From assembly GCA_023416315.1 (NCBI GenBank), contig JAEZIA010000340.1:1-31373 (forward strand): a stretch of 31,373 nucleotides of DNA, given 5' to 3'. This DNA is from Actinomycetes bacterium (lineage in GTDB: Bacteria > Actinomycetota > Actinomycetes > Mycobacteriales > Mycobacteriaceae). The notes beneath the pieces are model-generated. The model ran no database searches and was not told the DNA's origin. It was given only the letters and a program-made list of their open reading frames with translations. A program made the translations under genes and the position numbers. How positions within the stretch are numbered: position 1 is the stretch's first letter; every line of letters begins with the position of its first letter. This document shows, piece after piece, positions 15,634 to 23,625 of this stretch.

Positions 15634-15857
15634 CGTGTCGCGCCCCGGTTCAATCTCAGCCAGGGGCGACGGGCCTCGTGTTCACGGCGTGCGGCCAAGG
15701 CCGCCACGATCTCTCGATAGCGGAGGACCAGTTGGTCTCGCGTCATGCCGAATTCGGGCAGTACCTCGTCAGCAGGTGGGCCGCCATAGGGCGCCCAGCT
15801 CCGCATGAAGGTCACGATGTCGTGTTCGAACCGGTCGGCCGGCCCACCGTGCATCAC
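15630..15857 (-). CDS. Small DUF3263-like protein
   Basis: This is a 75-residue protein if GTG 15857 is used, or 74 from ATG 15854. It begins 1 base after the mmsB stop and ends in a 4-base overlap with galT, so it is firmly built into the operon. The sequence FEHDIVTFMRSWAPYGGPP, then EFGMTRDQLVLRYREIVAAL, resembles the actinobacterial DUF3263 pattern, a small helical protein with a possible HTH-like region; this match is from memory and tentative. No metal site or signal peptide is seen. A regulatory or accessory role in galactose metabolism is only inferred from its place. Confidence 0.8.
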   Translation of the reverse strand: MMHGGPADRFEHDIVTFMRSWAPYGGPPADEVLPEFGMTRDQLVLRYREIVAALAARREHEARRPWLRLNRGATR

Positions 15858-15858
15858 G

Positions 15859-17094
15859 TCACGACCCGCCCTTCTTCTTGTTGTAGATATCGAAGCCCAC
15901 CGCGGCCAACAGGACGAGGCCCTTGATGACCTGTTGCACGTCGCTGCCGATCCCGACCAGTGACATTCCGTTGTTCAGCACACCCAGTACGAAACCGCCG
16001 ATAATGGCACCGAACACGGTGCCTACTCCGCCGCTGGCCGACGCGCCGCCGATGAACGCCGCGGCGATGGCCTCCAACTCCATCCCGATACCTGCTTGTG
16101 GCGTCGCGGAATTCAGCCGTGCCGCAAAGAGCAATCCGGCCAACGCCGACAACAGACCCATGTTCACGAAGACCAGGAACGTGACCCGTTTTGTCTTGAC
16201 TCCGGATAACCGGGCCGCCGCCTGGTTGCCGCCGGCCGCATAGACCTGCCGGCCGAACACCGTGCTGCGCATGACGAACGCGTACAGCACGAAGGCCGCG
16301 GCGAGGATGATGCCGACCACCGGGACCCCTCGGTAGCTGGCGAGAAGCAGAGTGAACGCCGCGAGCGCGGCGACGATGCCAACACACTTGAGCACGAACC
16401 ACCCGAGCGGCGAAACGTCAAATCCGTAGCGGGACTGCGTCCTTCGCTGCCGCAGTTGCTGCCAAATGGCCGCCACCATGACCAGCACGCCGAGGATCAT
16501 GGTGGGCCAGTGGTAGAGGCTCTGGCCCCCGATCTCCGGCAGGAACCCACTGCTGACCTGTTGGAAGGTGCGCGGGAACGGTGCGATCGACTGCCCCTGC
16601 AGAAGATACTGGGTTGCACCGCGGAACACCAGCATCCCGGCCAGGGTCACGATGAATGACGGGATTCCGACGTAGGCGATCCAAAACCCTTGCCAGGCAC
16701 CGATCAACGCACCGAGGAGAAGACACAACACGACAGCGACCGGCCACGGTATCGACTGGCGAATCATCAGCACCGCGGACATGGCTCCGACGAATCCGGC
16801 TATCGATCCGACGGACAAGTCGATGTGACCCGAGACGATCACAATCACCATCCCGATCGCCAGGATGAGGATGTAACCATTCTGCTGGACGATGTTGGTG
16901 ACGTTGAGGGGTTTCAGGAGAATCCCGCTGGTCCAGACCTGGAACATGATCACGATCACGGCGAGGGCGGCGACCATGCCGTACTGGCGGAAATTGCCGC
17001 GGACCGCCATCGTCAGCCGCTCGCGCGTGGTCGGTGGCGGCGATGCGGCCGGAGGCCTGCTCGTGGTGGCGCTTACCGTTGGTGTGGTGGTCAT
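15859..17094 (-). CDS. mmsB: Multiple-monosaccharide ABC transporter permease
   Basis: This 411-residue integral membrane protein has about ten hydrophobic segments and the sugar-permease signature GMVIVIVSGHIDLSVGSIAG near residues 81-100. Later motifs are PSFIVTLAGMLVFRG, VFGRQVYAAGGNQAAARLSG and LEAIAAAFIGGASASGGVG. The length and a large central insertion fit the GguB/MmsB/XylH class that partners ChvE, longer than RbsC-type permeases. It would form the membrane channel for galactose, arabinose or xylose uptake. The ATG lies 1 base after the mmsA stop. The C-terminus ends in YNKKKGGS. Confidence 0.93.
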   Translation of the reverse strand: MTTTPTVSATTSRPPAASPPPTTRERLTMAVRGNFRQYGMVAALAVIVIMFQVWTSGILLKPLNVTNIVQQNGYILILAIGMVIVIVSGHIDLSVGSIAGFVGAMSAVLMIRQSIPWPVAVVLCLLLGALIGAWQGFWIAYVGIPSFIVTLAGMLVFRGATQYLLQGQSIAPFPRTFQQVSSGFLPEIGGQSLYHWPTMILGVLVMVAAIWQQLRQRRTQSRYGFDVSPLGWFVLKCVGIVAALAAFTLLLASYRGVPVVGIILAAAFVLYAFVMRSTVFGRQVYAAGGNQAAARLSGVKTKRVTFLVFVNMGLLSALAGLLFAARLNSATPQAGIGMELEAIAAAFIGGASASGGVGTVFGAIIGGFVLGVLNNGMSLVGIGSDVQQVIKGLVLLAAVGFDIYNKKKGGS

Positions 17095-17095
17095 A

Positions 17096-18640
17096 TCACC
17101 CGCGTCCCTTCATCATGTACCGCATAAGCGTTTCCTGGTCGGCGTCCGCGCGGGACACTTCACCGGTGACTCGGCCTTCGTTCAATGTGTAGATGCGGTC
17201 ACACAGTCCGATCAGCTCCGGCAGCTCCGAGGAGATCACGATCACTGCTTTTCCCTGTGCGGCAAGGTTGTTGATGATCGTGTAGATCTCGTACTTGGCT
17301 CCGACATCGATACCGCGGGTCGGCTCGTCGAGGATCAACACATCCGGATCGGCGAAAATCCACTTGCTCAGGACGACCTTTTGTTGATTGCCACCCGAGA
17401 GGTTGCCGGTGGTCGCCCGCACCGAGGCGGCTTTGATGTGCATGTCTTTTCGGAACCGCTCGCCGACCACCGTCTCCTCGTGCTCGTTGATGACCGCTGC
17501 GCGGCTCACTTTGGGCAGCGACGCGAGCGTCACGCTGCGGGCGATGTCGTCCATCAGGTTGAGGCCGAAGTGCTTGCGGTCCTCGGTGGCATAGGCGATG
17601 CCGTGGCTGATCGCCTCGGGGACGGTCCGCGTCCGGATCTTCTTGCCGTCCTTGAACACCGCGCCGCCGGCCTTCTTGCCGTAGCTGTGGCCGAAGACGC
17701 TCATCGCGAGTTCGGTGCGGCCGGCCCCCATCAACCCGGCCAAGCCGACGACCTCGCCGCGCCGCACATTCAGCGAGACGCCGTCGACGACCTTGCGTTG
17801 TTGGTCTAGCGGATGGAAGACCGTCCAATCCTCGATCGCGAACGCCACCTCACCGATGGCGTGGGCGTTGCGCTCGGGGAAGCGGTCGACCAGGTCGCGC
17901 CCCACCATTCCACGGATGAGGTGTTCCTCGGTGAGTTCCCGGTCGACAGGCCGGGTCTCGATGGTCCGTCCGTCGCGCAGGATGGTGACGGTGTCCGCCA
18001 CGCGCATCACCTCGTTGAGCTTGTGCGAGATGATGATGCAGGTCAGGCCCTGCCCGCGGAGTTCGACGATCAGGTCGAGCAGATGTCGGCTGTCTTCGTC
18101 GTTGAGCGCGGCAGTCGGCTCATCGAGGATGAGGAGCTTGACTTTCTTGGACAGTGCCTTGGCGATCTCGACCAGTTGCTGCTTGCCGACCCCGATATCG
18201 GCGACTCGGGTGCGGGGACTCTCGCGCAGACCGACACGGTCCAGCAGCGTCTGCGCCTGCTGCATGGTGTCGTGCCAGCTGATCACCCCTGCTGACGCAT
18301 GCTCGTTGCCGAGGAAGATGTTCTCGGCGATGGACAGCACCGGCACTAAAGCGAGTTCCTGGTGGATGATCCCGATGCCGCGCCGTTCACTGGATCGGAT
18401 GTCCTTGAAGTCGCCCGGACGCCCGTCGAAGACGATGTCACCGGAGTAACTCCCGTGCGGATAAATCCCACTGAGGACCTTCATCAGGGTCGACTTGCCC
18501 GCCCCGTTCTCGCCGCAGATCGCGTGGATCTCACCGTGCCGCACCACCAGGTTCACCTCGGACAGCGCGGTGACCCCGGCGAATCGCTTGGTGATGCCGC
18601 GCATCTCGAGCAACGGTGCCGCTGCCCGGTCAGACGTCAC
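17096..18640 (-). CDS. mmsA: Multiple-monosaccharide ABC transporter ATP-binding protein
   Basis: This 514-residue protein has two fused nucleotide-binding domains, as in XylG/GguA/MmsA. The first has Walker A GENGAGKS (43-50), a divergent signature IGVGKQQLVEIAKA and Walker B LLILDEPTAAL. The second has the usual degenerate Walker A (GLMGAGRTELA), an intact LSGGNQQKVVLSKW and LILDEPTRGIDVG. This asymmetry is normal in the carbohydrate-uptake-2 family. It powers import through MmsB. The start is GTG 18640, which overlaps the chvE stop by 4 bases. Confidence 0.95.
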   Translation of the reverse strand: MTSDRAAAPLLEMRGITKRFAGVTALSEVNLVVRHGEIHAICGENGAGKSTLMKVLSGIYPHGSYSGDIVFDGRPGDFKDIRSSERRGIGIIHQELALVPVLSIAENIFLGNEHASAGVISWHDTMQQAQTLLDRVGLRESPRTRVADIGVGKQQLVEIAKALSKKVKLLILDEPTAALNDEDSRHLLDLIVELRGQGLTCIIISHKLNEVMRVADTVTILRDGRTIETRPVDRELTEEHLIRGMVGRDLVDRFPERNAHAIGEVAFAIEDWTVFHPLDQQRKVVDGVSLNVRRGEVVGLAGLMGAGRTELAMSVFGHSYGKKAGGAVFKDGKKIRTRTVPEAISHGIAYATEDRKHFGLNLMDDIARSVTLASLPKVSRAAVINEHEETVVGERFRKDMHIKAASVRATTGNLSGGNQQKVVLSKWIFADPDVLILDEPTRGIDVGAKYEIYTIINNLAAQGKAVIVISSELPELIGLCDRIYTLNEGRVTGEVSRADADQETLMRYMMKGRG

Positions 18641-19737
18641 GCGAGCTGTCCTGGGGTGTAGTAACCAGAGTCGATCAGAATCTTCTGGTAGTTGCTTGCG
18701 TCCACGCTGACTGGCTGGAGCAGATAGGCAGGCACGACTTTCACGCCGTTGTCGTATGTTGTGGTGTCGTTGACTTCCGGCTTGCCACCGGTGAGCAACG
18801 AATCTGCCATCTGTACAGCGGCTTTGGCGAGTTCACGGGTGTCTTTGAACACCGTCTGGGTCTGTTCACCGGCAATGATCGACTTCACCGAAGCGACCTC
18901 GGCATCCTGCCCGGTGACGATCGGCAGCGGGTTGGCCGGTGTGCCATAACCAGAACTCTTCAGCGCCGAGATGATGCCCAGGGAGATGCCGTCGTACGGC
19001 GACAGCACTGCATCCACCCGGCCGCTGGTGTACGCCCTACTGAGCAGGTTGTCCATCCGCGACTGCGCGAGGCCGCCGTCCCAGCGCAGCGTTGCCACCT
19101 GGTCGAACGAGGTCTGTCCGCTCCTGACGACGAGCTTGCCGCTGTCGAGGTAGGGCTTGAGCACACTCATCGCACCGTTGAAGAAGAAGGTTGCGTTGTT
19201 GTCGTCGGGCGAGCCGGCGAATAGCTCAATGTTGAAGGGGCCCTTACCGTCTGCCAATCCGAGCCGGTCGACGATGTACGTGGCCTGCAGTACACCGACC
19301 TTGAAGTTGTCGAATGTCGCGTAGTAGTCCACGTTCGCGGTGCCCCGGATCAACCGGTCATAGCTCACCACCGGGATCTTGGCGTCGGCTGCGCGCTGAA
19401 GGGTGTTGGTCAGCGACGAGCTGTCGATCGGGGCGATGACCAAGACCTTGACGCCCTTGGTGATCATGTTCTCGATCTGTGAAACCTGGTTTTGCACAAC
19501 GTCATCGCCATACTGCAGGTCAGTGTCGTAGCCAAGTGACTTGAACTGCTCGGCCATGTTGTTGCCGTCGGCGACCCAACGTTCGGAGGACTTCGTCGGC
19601 ATCGAGATGCCCACTGTCCCGGTCCGTTCGCCGCCGCTGCCTGCCGCGTCCGTTGTCGTCGACCGACCACAGCCAGCGGTGGCGAGCGAGGCGACAACCG
19701 CCAGTGCGCCCACCATTCGAACCAAGCCCATGCGCAT
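18637..19737 (-). CDS. chvE: ChvE-type sugar-binding lipoprotein
   Basis: This 366-residue substrate-binding protein has a lipobox ending at Cys23 (SLATAGC). The mature part tracks Agrobacterium ChvE closely from memory: SSERWVADGNN, QVSQIENMITKGVKVLVIAP, YDRLIRGTANVDYYATFDNF, GKGPFNIELFAGSPDDNNA, LSPYDGISLGIISALK and TGQDAEVASVKSIIAGEQ. ChvE proteins bind D-galactose, L-arabinose, D-xylose, D-glucose and sugar acids, consistent with the neighbouring gal and ara genes. ATG 19737 follows GGAGG at ideal spacing. It is the first gene of the leftward operon, about 73 bases after a predicted transcription start that is overlapped by a LacI-type operator. Confidence 0.95.
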   Translation of the reverse strand: MRMGLVRMVGALAVVASLATAGCGRSTTTDAAGSGGERTGTVGISMPTKSSERWVADGNNMAEQFKSLGYDTDLQYGDDVVQNQVSQIENMITKGVKVLVIAPIDSSSLTNTLQRAADAKIPVVSYDRLIRGTANVDYYATFDNFKVGVLQATYIVDRLGLADGKGPFNIELFAGSPDDNNATFFFNGAMSVLKPYLDSGKLVVRSGQTSFDQVATLRWDGGLAQSRMDNLLSRAYTSGRVDAVLSPYDGISLGIISALKSSGYGTPANPLPIVTGQDAEVASVKSIIAGEQTQTVFKDTRELAKAAVQMADSLLTGGKPEVNDTTTYDNGVKVVPAYLLQPVSVDASNYQKILIDSGYYTPGQLA

Positions 19738-19794
19738 GAAAATCCTCCGATTTGGTCAGTTCGTACTGCGCCCGCGCAGACCGGACCCGCGGTG

Positions 19795-19810
19795 AATGTG
19801 AGCGCTAACA
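19795..19810 (+). promoter_or_regulatory. LacI-type operator O1
   Basis: AATGTGAGCGCTAACA; its 14-bp core TGTGAGCGCTAACA is symmetric at 12 of 14 positions around AGCGCT, as for LacI-family sites. It lies just downstream of the predicted -10 of the leftward promoter, a repressing position. Confidence 0.8.
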
Positions 19811-19816
19811 TCGACG

Positions 19817-19846
19817 ATCTTGTGACGAGTGTCACGGCTTTGTCAA
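19817..19846 (-). promoter_or_regulatory. Predicted leftward promoter for chvE-mmsAB-galTK
   Basis: Read on the minus strand, a consensus -35 TTGACA (19846-19841) is followed after 18 bases by CAAGAT (19822-19817), a weak -10. The transcript would start near 19810, inside operator O1. The spacer contains the palindrome GTGAC-GAGT-GTCAC. Confidence 0.5.
19821..19836. promoter_or_regulatory. CRP-like palindrome 1
   Basis: TGTGACGAGTGTCACG fits the cAMP-receptor-protein pattern TGTGA-N6-TCACA with one mismatch. It overlaps the spacer and part of the -10 region of the leftward promoter, so binding there would more likely repress than activate that promoter. Assignment is by motif only. Confidence 0.4.
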
Positions 19847-19862
19847 GACCATCCGGCGATTC

Positions 19863-19878
19863 AATGTGAGCGCTAACA
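19863..19878 (+). promoter_or_regulatory. LacI-type operator O2
   Basis: AATGTGAGCGCTAACA, identical to O1 and 68 bases from it. It lies between the two divergent -35 elements, 5 bases from the rightward one. Confidence 0.8.
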
Positions 19879-19883
19879 AACCG

Positions 19884-19913
19884 TTGACAGTCACAGAATG
19901 TGAGCGTTAACAT
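19884..19913 (+). promoter_or_regulatory. Predicted rightward promoter for the ytfQ-like/araBDA operon
   Basis: Consensus -35 TTGACA (19884-19889) is followed after 18 bases by TAACAT (19908-19913), which meets the TAnnnT rule. The -10 lies within and just past operator O3. Transcription would start near 19920, leaving about 90 bases of untranslated leader before GTG 20012. Confidence 0.6.
19897..19912 (+). promoter_or_regulatory. LacI-type operator O3
   Basis: AATGTGAGCGTTAACA differs from O1 and O2 at one base and lies 34 bases from O2, exactly half the O1-O2 distance. It covers the spacer end and -10 of the rightward promoter. Confidence 0.75.
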
Positions 19914-19922
19914 CAGCTCGGT

Positions 19923-19938
19923 TGTAACGCCAGTCACA
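19923..19938. promoter_or_regulatory. CRP-like palindrome 2
   Basis: TGTAACGCCAGTCACA matches TGTGA-N6-TCACA with one mismatch. It falls just after the predicted rightward transcription start. Motif evidence only. Confidence 0.35.
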
Positions 19939-20011
19939 TTCCCGCCGCGGCCCGCGACCTGCGGATTCCCTGCTCAACCGCGTATCTGTGGTGCCCATCG
20001 AAGGAGTCGTC

Positions 20012-20995
20012 GTGAAAAGAATGCTCACTGCTGTGCTCGGCATCGCGACGGTAGGCGTACTCGCCGCATGTGGCAGCGGACCGGCGCCCGGCGGCGGATC
20101 CAGTGGTGAGCCCGGCGGCGCGCTGACCATGGGCTTCTCCCAAGTCGGAGCCGAGAGCGGCTGGCGTACCGCCAACACCGCCTCGATCCAGGATGCGGCC
20201 AAGGCCGCCGGAATCAACCTCAAGTTCTCCGATGCCAACGGAGTGCAGGAGAACCAGATCTCGGCGATCCGCTCGTTTGTCCAACAGCGGGTCGACGTGA
20301 TCGCGTTCAGCCCGGTGGTGCGGACCGGCTGGGATGCGGTGCTGCTGGAAGCCAAGAACGCCGGTATCCCGGTGATCCTGACCGACCGTGCGGTCGACAC
20401 CTCGGAGCCCGACGTCTACAAGACGTTCCTCGGCGCGGACTTCGTTCAAGAAGGCAAGTGGGCCGGCGAGTGGGTCGTCAAGCAGTACGCCTCGACCCCG
20501 GGCCCGGTCAACATCGTTCAACTCGAGGGCACCACCGGTTCGGACCCCGCACTGGAACGCAGTTCCGGGTTCGCCGACGCGATTGCCGCGAACCCCGACC
20601 TGAAGGTGATCGCCTCCCAGTCCGGAGACTTCACCCGGTCAGGCGGCAAGCAGGTGATGGAGGCCTTCCTGAAGGCCAACCCGAAGATCGATGTGGTGTT
20701 CGCACAGAACGACGACATGGCACTGGGTGCTATCGAAGCCATCCAGGCCGCCGGCCGCACGCCGGGACAGGACATCAAGATCGTGGCCATCGATGCCACC
20801 CACGACGGCATGCAGGCGCTCGCCGACGGAAAGCTGAATTTCATCGTCGAGTGCAATCCACTGCTCGGGCCGGAATTGATGGATCTGGCCAAGAAAGTCG
20901 CAGCCGGTGAACCGGTTCCGGCTCGCGTCGTCACCCCGGATCAGACCTTCGATCAACAACAGGCGGCCGCCGCCCTTCCGGATCGCAAGTACTGA
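20012..20995 (+). CDS. YtfQ-like sugar-binding lipoprotein (AraU/galactofuranose-binding type)
   Basis: This 327-residue binding protein starts at GTG 20012 with AAGGAG 5 bases upstream. Its lipobox is LAAC with Cys20. The mature sequence follows E. coli YtfQ closely from memory: GFSQVGAESGWRTANTAS, LKFSDANGVQENQISAIRSF, VDVIAFSPVVRTGWDAVL and AGIPVILTDRAVD. YtfQ binds galactofuranose; homologues encoded beside ara genes in other bacteria (AraU of the AraUVWZ system) are assigned to L-arabinose. Its place ahead of araBDA favours arabinose, perhaps in furanose form. It heads the rightward operon behind operators O2 and O3. Confidence 0.93.
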   Translation: MKRMLTAVLGIATVGVLAACGSGPAPGGGSSGEPGGALTMGFSQVGAESGWRTANTASIQDAAKAAGINLKFSDANGVQENQISAIRSFVQQRVDVIAFSPVVRTGWDAVLLEAKNAGIPVILTDRAVDTSEPDVYKTFLGADFVQEGKWAGEWVVKQYASTPGPVNIVQLEGTTGSDPALERSSGFADAIAANPDLKVIASQSGDFTRSGGKQVMEAFLKANPKIDVVFAQNDDMALGAIEAIQAAGRTPGQDIKIVAIDATHDGMQALADGKLNFIVECNPLLGPELMDLAKKVAAGEPVPARVVTPDQTFDQQQAAAALPDRKY

Positions 20996-21016
20996 CCCGA
21001 CCCGTCCGAAGGAACC

Positions 21017-22549
21017 ATGATGACCACTCCGCGCTGTGCGCCCACCGATGAACCGGTGGTCCGCATGCACGATGTCACCATCGACTTCCCCGGTGTCCGT
21101 GCGCTCGACGGTGTCGACTTTCGCTTGCTGGCAGGCGAAATCCACGCGCTGATGGGAGAAAATGGCGCGGGTAAGTCGACGCTGATCAAGGCTCTGACGG
21201 GGGTCTACGGCATCGACGCGGGGCGCATCACGGTCGACGGCGTCGAGCACCGTTTCAGCGGGCCTCGGCAGGCGCAAGACGCCGGTATCAGCACCGTCTA
21301 CCAAGAGGTCAATCTCTGTGCCAATCTCACGGTGGCCGAGAACATCCTGCTGGGCCGGGAACCACGCCGGTTCGGCCGCATCGACTACCGGGCGATGAAT
21401 CGGCGCGCCGCCGAATTATTGGGTGAGCTCGATCTGACCATCGAACCGAGATCTGCCCTCGGGAGCCATCCCATCGCCGTCCAACAATTGGTGGCGATCG
21501 CGCGGGCCACCGCGGTCGAGGCGAGGGTGCTGATCCTCGACGAACCGACATCCAGTCTGGACGCCGACGAAGTCGCCGAACTGTTCCGCGTGATGCGGCG
21601 CCTGCGCGACGGCGGGACGGCGATCTTGTTCGTGTCGCATTTCCTCGACCAGGTGTACGAGATTGCAGACCGGATGACGGTGCTGCGCAACGGAAAACTG
21701 GTGGGCGAGTACCCGACCCCCGCGCTGAACCGGCGAAGCCTGATCGCCGCGATGCTCGGCCACGAGCTCGACCTGCTCGACGATATCGATGCCACCGGCG
21801 CTCACTCCGATCCCGGCACCGCGCCGCTGCTGCGGGCGGTGGGTATCGGCCGCGAACCCGGGTTGCACCCGCTCGACTTCGATGTGCACGCCGGTGAAGT
21901 GGTCGGCCTGGCCGGGCTTCTTGGCTCGGGCCGAACGGAGCTGGCGCGCTTGCTCTTCGGTGCCGACCGTGCCACGAGCGGGCACGTGGTGGTCGACGGC
22001 AAGCGGACCAAATTGCGGTCACCGCGCGCGGCGATCGCCAGAAAGTTCGCCTTTAGCTCCGAGGATCGCAAGGCCGAAGGCATCGTCGGTGACCTCAGCG
22101 TTCGGGACAATCTGCTGCTCGCTCTGCAGGCCAGGCGCGGGTTCGCGCGGCCGATCGCCAAGAGAACCAAGGACGATCTGGTGGCCCGCTATCTGGACGC
22201 CCTGGACATCCGGCCCCGGCGGCCGGAGATGCCGGTGAAGAATCTCAGCGGCGGCAATCAGCAGAAAGTGCTGCTGGCACGGTGGCTGATCACCCAGCCT
22301 CGGCTGCTCATCCTCGACGAACCGACGCGCGGCATCGATGTCGGCGCCAAAGCCCAGATTCAGAAGCTGGTGGCCGACCTGGCCGGCGACGGCATGGGAG
22401 TGGTGTTCATCTCGGCCGAACTCGACGAGGTCGTCCGGGTCAGTGACCGGATTGCCGTACTCCGCGACGGGCACCTCGTCGCCCGGGTCGGCTCGGACTG
22501 CACGGTCGCGGAGTTGACGGCGCTGATCGCCGGGGTGAGTGCGGCGTGA
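21017..22549 (+). CDS. YtfR-like sugar ABC transporter ATP-binding protein
   Basis: This 510-residue duplicated ATPase has Walker A GENGAGKS in the first domain, a divergent signature (HPIAVQQLVAIARA) and Walker B VLILDEPTSSLD. The second domain has degenerate GLLGSGRTELA, then LSGGNQQKVLLARW and LILDEPTRGIDVG. It energises import by the two permeases encoded next. ATG 21017 (or 21020) follows GAAGGAACC. It lies 21 bases after the binding-protein gene and overlaps the next gene by 4 bases (GTGA). Confidence 0.94.
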   Translation: MMTTPRCAPTDEPVVRMHDVTIDFPGVRALDGVDFRLLAGEIHALMGENGAGKSTLIKALTGVYGIDAGRITVDGVEHRFSGPRQAQDAGISTVYQEVNLCANLTVAENILLGREPRRFGRIDYRAMNRRAAELLGELDLTIEPRSALGSHPIAVQQLVAIARATAVEARVLILDEPTSSLDADEVAELFRVMRRLRDGGTAILFVSHFLDQVYEIADRMTVLRNGKLVGEYPTPALNRRSLIAAMLGHELDLLDDIDATGAHSDPGTAPLLRAVGIGREPGLHPLDFDVHAGEVVGLAGLLGSGRTELARLLFGADRATSGHVVVDGKRTKLRSPRAAIARKFAFSSEDRKAEGIVGDLSVRDNLLLALQARRGFARPIAKRTKDDLVARYLDALDIRPRRPEMPVKNLSGGNQQKVLLARWLITQPRLLILDEPTRGIDVGAKAQIQKLVADLAGDGMGVVFISAELDEVVRVSDRIAVLRDGHLVARVGSDCTVAELTALIAGVSAA

Positions 22550-23625
22550 TCACCAGGCTCAAAACCTCGCCCCTGGTGTGGCCCGCGCTCGCGCTGCTCG
22601 CCCTGCTGGCGGTCAATGCTGTTCTGACACCGAGCTTTCTGTCGGTGCGCATCCAGGACGGTCACCTGTTCGGCAGCGTGATCGACATCCTGCGCAACGG
22701 CGCTCCGACCATGCTGGTGGCCCTGGGGATGACCTTGGTCATCGCTTCGCGCGGGATCGACCTGTCGGTCGGTGCGGTGATGGCGGTGAGTGGGGCGCTC
22801 GCCTGCGCCCACATCGCGGCCGCGGCCGATCCGGGCGCCGTGGGCACCGTGGTGACCGCGATCGGGATCGCGCTGGGCGCCGCCGTCGCGCTCGGATTGT
22901 GGAACGGAGTGCTCGTCTCGGTCTTCGGCGTGCAGCCGATCATCGCCACCCTGGTCCTCATGACGGCCGGACGCGGTGTCGCCCTTCTGATCACCGACGG
23001 CCAGATCGTCACGGTCGCCAGTGCGCCGTTCAAGGTTCTGGGCGCCGGTTACGCCCTCGGCCTGCCGGTGGCGATCCTGGTGAGCCTGGCGGTGTTCGTC
23101 GTCGTCGGCCTATTGACGAGGCGCACAGCGTTGGGCATGTTGCTCGAATCGGTCGGAGTCAACCCCGAGGCCAGCAGGCTGGCCGGAGTGCGGTATCGCA
23201 CGATCGTGTTCACCGTCTACGTGTTCTGCGCCCTGTGCGCGGGGGTCGCCGGCCTGATGATCGCGTCGAACATCTCGGCAGCCGACGCCAACAACGCCGG
23301 ACTGTGGATCGAGATGGACGCCATCCTCGCCGTGGTGATCGGTGGCACCGCGTTGTCGGGCGGCCGATTCAGCCTGACCGGAACCATTTTGGGCGCCTTG
23401 ATCATCCAGGCGTTGACCACCACCGTGTACACGGCCGGAATCACGCCGGAGTCGACGCTGGTGTTCAAAGCCCTGGTGGTCGCGGCGGTATGCCTGCTGC
23501 AGTCGCCGCGGTCACGGGCGTTGATGACGCGAGCCCGGCACCGGCCGTCTCGTCCGGACGTTCCTGGCCCGAGCGAAGCGGTTTCGGTGCAACCGATTTC
23601 GACGCCGGCGGCGGTGGCAAAGTGA
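22546..23625 (+). CDS. YtfT-like sugar ABC transporter permease
   Basis: This 359-residue membrane protein has 8-10 hydrophobic segments and the motif GMTLVIASRGIDLSVGAVMA near residues 65-84. It also has VFGVQPIIATLVLMTAGRG, RTALGMLLESVGVNPEASRL and MDAILAVVIGGTALSGGRF. The C-terminus after about residue 325 is a polar tail. It forms one half of a heterodimeric channel with the YjfF-like protein. Start GTG 22546 is fixed by the overlap with the upstream stop; its own stop overlaps the next GTG. Confidence 0.94.
   Translation: MITRLKTSPLVWPALALLALLAVNAVLTPSFLSVRIQDGHLFGSVIDILRNGAPTMLVALGMTLVIASRGIDLSVGAVMAVSGALACAHIAAAADPGAVGTVVTAIGIALGAAVALGLWNGVLVSVFGVQPIIATLVLMTAGRGVALLITDGQIVTVASAPFKVLGAGYALGLPVAILVSLAVFVVVGLLTRRTALGMLLESVGVNPEASRLAGVRYRTIVFTVYVFCALCAGVAGLMIASNISAADANNAGLWIEMDAILAVVIGGTALSGGRFSLTGTILGALIIQALTTTVYTAGITPESTLVFKALVVAAVCLLQSPRSRALMTRARHRPSRPDVPGPSEAVSVQPISTPAAVAK

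Noticed and set aside
22539..23621. Long open frame that would extend the second permease upstream to about 694 residues
   Set aside because: It is the first permease gene read in another frame; the sequence is Arg/Gly-rich with no membrane segments until GTG 23622.
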